A stretch of DNA of 64,000 nt from Branchiostoma lanceolatum (taxonomy: Eukaryota; Chordata; Leptocardii; Amphioxiformes; Branchiostomatidae), in contig NC_089729.1 in assembly GCF_035083965.1 (NCBI RefSeq), positions 11,767,464 through 11,831,463 of the forward strand, given 5' to 3'. The position numbers and the translations under genes were made by a program. Under the pieces are notes generated by a model that was given only the letters and a program-made list of their open reading frames with translations, did no database searches and was not told where the DNA came from. Of this stretch, positions 58,050 to 64,000 are shown in pieces (the first letter of the stretch is position 1; every line of letters begins with the position of its first letter).

Positions 58050-59460
58050 GCTATTATAGTAACATGAACATCTCGGATGGTATGTTAGAGAAGCAATAAA
58101 AGATATTCGACTTAGTGTACAGGGCATATAATAAGAAGGATTTTAGGAATTTTGATGCTGCAGTTTTCTTCGATGAGCTTAAGAAGCCTTCTTTCTAGAT
58201 AAATAATCATGTTTTGCAATGTTAAATTCTTAAAATAGACTTTTTAGATAATGAGGCTCATTAAATGATTGGCAATATAACCAATGTATTTCCCATTTCA
58301 CCATGTATCCTGTACAGTGATCAGGACTGTTTGCATTTTGATAGCTCCCGCCTAGTCATATCAAAGCACTAGAATGCTATATGTGATAAACGTACATATG
58401 TCATCTGAAAAAGAGTGTTTTCAAATGTTCAATTTTATACTCACTTTCATATCAATGCTTAACACCTTGTAGGGTTATGGTAAATAACTTTACAACCAGG
58501 GTGTATTGTAGCCAAAATTTTAACAAGGCTTACTCTAATATCAATCGAAAAAAAGGTAAGCCAGATGACATAAAGTTTTGATTAATTTTGTGATGAGGAA
58601 TAAACTGTTTTGTAATCTTTACCTCTCCGTAATGTAGTTTATTGTCGTTTGTACTACTTTTGTTATTGCAAAACTTTTCCTCTTGCGACCTCTATGCCAT
58701 TTTCTTTGTTAAGTCCTCAAAAGCATCAAATGTAAACGTTTAGAGATATAACCAAATTGTTATGTCTGTTTCGTATTGCAGCTTACGTGGTAGGATATTT
58801 GATATTCAATGATAAGCCAAACGGCTTGCGCTATTGCACTTCAGTGTGCTAATTATGTTTATCAATCTTTTATTCTAACATATCAGGATATGATAATAAA
58901 ACAGACACAACAATGAGCGTTTGTAATTTTCCTGCTAATCACGTGTAAGAGGATATCTGTATTGACGAAATTGCTCATGTTCAATAGACATGCCTCACGT
59001 TTTGAGTACTCTGAGCAGAGTTGAAAAGTAAGAAAGTATTTTAGCACTTATAGTAAGTTACTACTTGTTACGAAACTGTTTTCTGTCCCTTCATGTCTTT
59101 CAGGTAGATGCGTTTCTAATCTGACTCACTGTCTAATAGCATACAAGAATTTGCAAAAATGACAAAGGAAGAAAACTGAAGAAACCACACCATCTGGTTT
59201 TTATTTATAATTTTTCTCGTAGACCTCTAATCCGTCAACTTTTTCAACTGTTTTTGAAAATGGCAATTACTTACCAGTGTCGAGTTTACCCCAGACAGAG
59301 TATTCTGCTTTTCTCTACAGACTCATTACCGTTCAGTTTGAATGCCGTCCAACGTCTTTGTCGTAATTTGCGCAAAGACATCATTACCTTTCATCCACAA
59401 AGTAGCCTGAAGTTCGACTAGAAGTACCTCATTTACACGACGTACCAGCTGTCACCTTCT
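58050..59460. other. AT-rich noncoding stretch
   Basis: No open frame of note. AATAAA words at about 58096, 58598 and 58888 could be 3' ends of the channel transcript. Confidence 0.4.
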
Positions 59461-59490
59461 CGTCTCAAATCTTCGACTCTCGGAGACGTC

Positions 59491-59588
59491 TATAAAGGCA
59501 AAGTCTTCTTGTCATCGCAGCCGTAGCCGCACGCGTGGAAGCTGTCAGCATCAGACCGCGCCAACTCAAGATTGCGCTCGCCAGTGAG
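59491..59588 (+). promoter_or_regulatory. TATA box and candidate first exon
   Basis: TATAAAG at 59491-59497 is followed about 25-30 bp later by a pyrimidine/purine mix (TCATCGCAG) suitable as an initiator, then a GC-rich stretch ending CCAGTGAG|GTGAGG, a good donor at 59589. This could be the promoter and noncoding first exon of the secreted-protein gene that starts at 62682. The link is inference. Confidence 0.4.
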
Positions 59589-60229
59589 GTGAGGTTTGGT
59601 TCTTGTTGTGAGGTGGCAATTTGGCTTTTCGTGATTTCAAAGCGACCATGTATGTTCATATCTACCTCATCTACAGATCCAGATGGCGTTCATTCATCTT
59701 GTATGTATTTTCTTGTTCTTACAATTCCGTCGTTACTGTGTCTTGTTTCCCCGTTTTACCCCATGTGTGGCCATGTCATAATTTCATTTCTTAAATTAAG
59801 AAAACATGATCCGGGTTTGCAGTCCCCGGGGAATCGGTATAACCCATGACATGTTGAACTGTGTTGGCCGTTACCCGGGCATTGCAGAGACGGCATTCTC
59901 TTCTTCACACTTACATATTTTAGTTGCTTTAGAGGATTTCTTTCCTTGTTAACAGTTAGATGGTACTGAAATGGTACAAAAACAACCACAGGTGTAGATC
60001 GGAAAGTCGGTTATTCGAGGACATCAGCTTACCTGTAGATGTTCTAAGCCAAGTCGTGCACATGGCCTGTAAGGTATCAGTGTTTTGGAACGGGTTTCAG
60101 TACCTGTCCGCCCCTAGTCGAAAGAAAAAATTCATGTCTCAGGCATGTTTGGTAATTTCAACATTTTTCGAAATGTCCGCGTTTAATTGGCGAAAATTCA
60201 TCCTGTAATAAAGTTGGTAGCGATTATTC

Positions 60230-60420
60230 ATTTAATAATACTTAGGCCTACTGCCCCTCTTCAGGCGTACGTCACAAAATAGGTCCCTCCATCTCATGCG
60301 GTCCTGGGCCTTCTGTACTAGCTGTTCCCATGTGTATCCGGTTACCCTCACGTCACGTGTCCTTAGGTCTTCCCCTCTTTCGCTATATCTCGGTGAGTTC
60401 CATGCGAAGGCCTCTCTTGT
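60230..60420 (-). pseudogene. Possible retrotransposon C-terminal fragment
   Basis: The minus frame includes TWEQLVQKAQDRMRWRDLFC, a tryptophan/arginine pattern reminiscent of the C-terminal ends of non-LTR retrotransposon polyproteins. It is short and no reverse-transcriptase box is nearby, so the call is weak. Confidence 0.3.
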
Positions 60421-60833
60421 GGTGATAGTGTGAACTCTCGTTTCTAATGAGAAAAAAAAATCAGCCATTATCTACCCATCAGAACCGTGTTCAATCCAAC
60501 AATCAAATGTGGTCTTTGGAAGGTTTTCTTTTTTCTACGTCAAAATTTCCACTGGTTCAGTTTGCATTTAAAAGAATATTGATATCAATGTGTTTTACTG
60601 ATTTTGCCGAGTGTAAGGAGCAGCCATCATCAATTTTGGTTGTTGTTGGAGTATGAATGCCCCATGTGCATTGCAAATAAGATATTGTTGTTGGGTAAGA
60701 CAGTTGACTAGAATAGGGTTTCAATTATGTAAGATTGGACGGCACTGTTTAATGTAGCATTTACTTACGACTGGAGGTAGTTTTTTTTAAACATTTTCTT
60801 CAAAGTACTGCAAGTGAAAAATAACTTGAGAAA

Positions 60834-60834
<1 letters not shown>

Positions 60835-60879
<45 letters not shown>
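60835..60879. repeat. TA dinucleotide microsatellite
   Basis: About 22 uninterrupted TA units. Confidence 0.95.
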
Positions 60880-60881
<2 letters not shown>

Positions 60882-61333
60882 AACATTTCGTCGATCCCTT
60901 CTTGTGTGTCTCCGCATCAGTTCTTCGATGCTGCAGCCTGATGTTTGCAGCGTAACCGATGATCAGGAAGGTTCTCGTTTTCAAGAGCACGCCGCCTAGT
61001 CATAACAAACACCGGCACGGCACTTGTCATACTACACTGCGTGCTATCATATAGACACCCAATGCAGCCTCAAAGTGATGATAACAAATACATAATTATG
61101 ATAAGGGAATAAGCACTGGTTCATGTATCACGCAATCATACAATCTCCAGCTGTCACGGGCTGATTGGGCCTCCTCCCCGAGAGTTTGTGGCCAAACAAC
61201 TCTAACTCGAAAACCATTCCCATTGCAACCGAAAGGAGCTCAAGATTCTTTATCACTTTGGAAATCCAATACTTGTCATCATATGTAGCTTCCAACAAAA
61301 TGATAATCGCCCCATGCCATCACAAATACATAC

Positions 61334-61379
61334 ATTTCTTGATATGAACCTATCGAACGATAGGTTCATATCAAGAAAT
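61334..61379. repeat. Perfect palindrome, 22-bp arms, 2-bp spacer
   Basis: ATTTCTTGATATGAACCTAT then CG (61334-61355) is complemented exactly by 61358-61379, with AA between. Confidence 0.9.
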
Positions 61380-62681
61380 CCGAATAAACAGTTATGAGTT
61401 ATACACATGATTAAGATGTTCCCAATTTTCCTGACTTATAGTTGTCGGCCAACAATATTCTATGGGCCTGAACAGTGGGAGGACTGATAGAAGCGGGATT
61501 TAGTCAGGCTACTTGTTACACGATGAAGGATGGAAGACATTGCCTCCAACGCCTCTACGTGCAGGACTAGCCGCCCCTGGATGACCTGAGGTCAGTGGCC
61601 AACAACACGGTGTTTGTAGTCGTGTTGGCCACGACCCAAGGTCTTGCTGGAGTGGATGTGGCCTCCGTGACCCTGTATATATGCAAGGTAGTAGCAGTCC
61701 ACTGTGTTCTGCTGCTGCAGTGCAGTGGTCTGGAAACCCTGCAGCTATAATCAGTCTTTCTTCAATTCTCTCCACTTTGTCCGGTTCATCGCAAGCATCC
61801 TTAGCTCCCGAAGTTTTCTTCCAGTCCGCAACGCTCCTAGACCTCTTTCTTCCAGGTCTGTCCTCAGTAGACTCAGTACGTTCTTGCAGTGTCTTCCGTT
61901 CTGGATCTGTATGTATTAGATGCTATCAATGCGAAGTTCAAAGCCTGTTGTGCAGGTGTGTCGGTCGGCATTCTTAGAATGGGCCCGAACATGGACCACC
62001 TGCCATGATTCACTTTTGCAAGGTACGAATCTGAAAGTTGATTATCTAACATAAACAATACCCAGGAACAATACCCAAAAATCGAGGTGATTAAAACTTC
62101 CCCACCAGTACTATCGTAAAACTCATTGTACGACTAGTACGTAATTACAATCCTCACTAGATAATTAGGATGTCAAGTTTTATTCTATACCTTTATTTTG
62201 TATAATGCTTTAATATTTGTCGCCACACATTGTACCGTGTACAATTGTCGTGCAATAAATTTCTTCTACATAGCTTTGTTGATAAACAAAGCGTGGAGTT
62301 CGATACACAAGTTAAGGTTAGATGTGACGAGTTATTGGATGCATGCAGTACAACCAGGATGCACCAACGCTGGTGTATCACTCTGAAGCTGTTCTTGTTG
62401 AATTTAACATGTACAGACCAGCAGTGTCTCATCAATGTGGTTTACAAGCCGATGTGATAGGCGAAATTGTGTTGAATCTATATTGGGTGTAGTTTCGTTT
62501 AGCTGCCAATTGCAAGGTACTCATAACAAGCTGAAGAGTTTGGGCAAAGTATCAGAAAGGATGGGAAATCTGAGTGTGTATTTTAATCCTCGTACCAGCT
62601 TACGGACTTAAGCCTAGCCTACTTCTAGAGTCAAAATATTGGTCTCCATGAGATCGTCCTTTCTTGACAGACCGGTGGAGA

Positions 62682-63444
62682 ATGGTCAAACACGTATTAG
62701 CAGCTGTGTTGGCCGTTTCCATTGGTCTTCCAGGGACGGGATTTTCGACTGACAATACTGGACAATCCTTGGAGTTTAGAGTTCGAGGTAAACATCATAA
62801 TTACCAATGCTTAGCACTGAGGCATATCCACAGTTTTTCATTTGATGTTGTTCGTTGCGCTCCCTTACATTCGCAGAGAGATAGAGAGAGATAGAGAGAG
62901 AGAGACAGAGAGAGACAGAGAGAGAGAGGCATAAATTGGTAACAGAAAATAAATGTATCATTTGGCAACCATTTATTATTACAAGGTAAAGGGATGGAAG
63001 GCATACACAGCCTAAACAATAACCCCACAAGACGACAAATTTCATTAATAATCAGTCGTCTTATAATCAAAGGCCACCGAAGTGACGTGATATAGATCAT
63101 ACGAGGCAGACAGGTGCTTCTTAATCTTGATTAATTACCTTGACAGTCCAGCAACAGCTTACTTATGACAAAAACATCTATTGTTAAGAGACATGGTTCA
63201 TCAGCCATACCAAGGTCACAAACAAGACATAATTTCTCTGACAATAGCATTTCAAAGGCATATGATGATAGAGTCTGTACACAATGTATTGCTCAAGGTG
63301 TTCATTCAACTGATATTAATTTTATTTCACCTCCAATTGGTACAGTATGAAAGCAATACTGAAAATATGTTACAATTTCTAGAGTATATTAAGACGAATA
63401 CACAGAAACCAGCCCTTCAACTTTACATGAGAAAGAGCGATAAG
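62682..63444 (+). CDS. Putative secreted protein, N-terminal exons (partial)
   Basis: Proposed exons 62682-62787, 63248-63297 and 63346-63444, phases 1, 0 and 0, continuing beyond the window. An acceptor, TTCTTGACAG (62661-62670), lies 11 bp before the ATG. The first exon reads MVKHVLAAVLAVSIGLPGTG, a clear hydrophobic signal peptide, followed by FSTDNTGQSLEFRVR. The second gives AFQRHMMIESVHNVLLK and the third YESNTENMLQFLEYIKTNTQ ending in KSDK|GTAAGT. The family is not recognised. The signal-peptide exon is the firmest part; the 50-nt second exon is inferred from phase and splice words and could be wrong. Confidence 0.45.
62875..62929 (+). repeat. GA-rich microsatellite
   Basis: A run of GAGA units interrupted by T and C; it sits in the first coding intron of the putative secreted-protein gene. 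Confidence 0.9.
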
Positions 63445-64000
63445 GTAAGTTGTCTTTACATACAGATCACCATACAATATTCTTGTGTTGTTGATATAGA
63501 CATATTTTTCATCGCTGTATATCGCCCCAGAAGTCAGATAATTCAATATACAATACTAGCCTCTTGCCTTGGGTTTATAGATCACAGAACTGTAGGAATA
63601 GACCACATTTAAAGAGTATCATTTTACATCATGTATAACTCATGTCACATTCGGCACATTTTAGGTACGTGTGTATAAAGACTTATCAGGTCATATTGAC
63701 CACTATGTTTACATAACTTTTGAGCAAAATACTAACATACCACACGTACACATCAGGTCAAACGCCTTAACACATATATGTTTTGATACAGAATGAATAC
63801 ATACGATTAACCTGACCTGTTCACAAACATGTATCAGCAGGCAGGAGAAAGGACGACATAAAAGTACTGATTGCTAGAAACAAACAGGTCGATATATACG
63901 GAACATGTAACCAAGATCAGTTACAAGTATTTAGATCAATCGACCGCCGATAACCTTATGTTCTGCTGTATGTAATAAGCAAGATATTTACATTTGAATT
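63445..64000. other. Intron or flank, no exon recognised
   Basis: AT-rich with no obvious coding segment after the donor at 63445. The next exon of the putative secreted gene must lie right of the window. Confidence 0.4.

Noticed and set aside
62776-63100. Minus-strand leucine/serine-rich ORFs
   Set aside because: They translate the GA microsatellite in antisense.

Overview
The window is animal nuclear DNA, most likely from a lancelet (Branchiostoma). The genes are split by spliceosomal introns with GT/AG borders, the coding exons are deuterostome-like, and the large spaces between them hold short transposons, foldbacks and tRNA-derived SINEs. One gene belongs to the nucleotidyltransferase plus TPR family that, as I recall, is strongly expanded in lancelets. 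The species call is inference; no alignment was run.

Layout. 1-1560: last coding exon and 3' UTR of an unrecognised gene. 1760-22640: gene-poor DNA. It holds copies of an element built from the near-palindrome ATCTYRAGAT, tRNA-like SINEs, a 145-bp satellite, a Harbinger-like relic, a TCAGG-flanked TIR element, a tandem MITE, two tiny foldbacks with direct repeats, a dead non-LTR reverse transcriptase and a very recent segmental duplication. 22800-28401: a 30-bp minisatellite and then a four-exon gene for a predicted 1308-residue protein with a nucleotidyltransferase fold and about ten kinesin-light-chain-type TPRs. 28400-32300: noncoding DNA with a 0.9-kb repeat and a 1.5-kb palindromic element. 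32300-43240 (minus): LUC7L3, nine coding exons, 501 aa. 43240-48813 (plus): ANKRD40, five coding exons, 267 aa, head to head with LUC7L3. 52560-56948 (plus): a two-pore-domain potassium channel, five coding exons, 336 aa. 59490 to the window end (plus): a possible secreted-protein gene with a TATA-containing start and a signal-peptide exon, running off the window.

The exon joins I propose keep phase throughout in LUC7L3, ANKRD40, the potassium channel and the TPR gene: each summed CDS length is a multiple of three. LUC7L3 (a U1 snRNP-associated splicing factor) and ANKRD40 are, from memory, also head-to-head neighbours in human 17q21.33, so the pair looks like ancient chordate microsynteny with a shared promoter region. 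The other genes show no obvious joint pathway.
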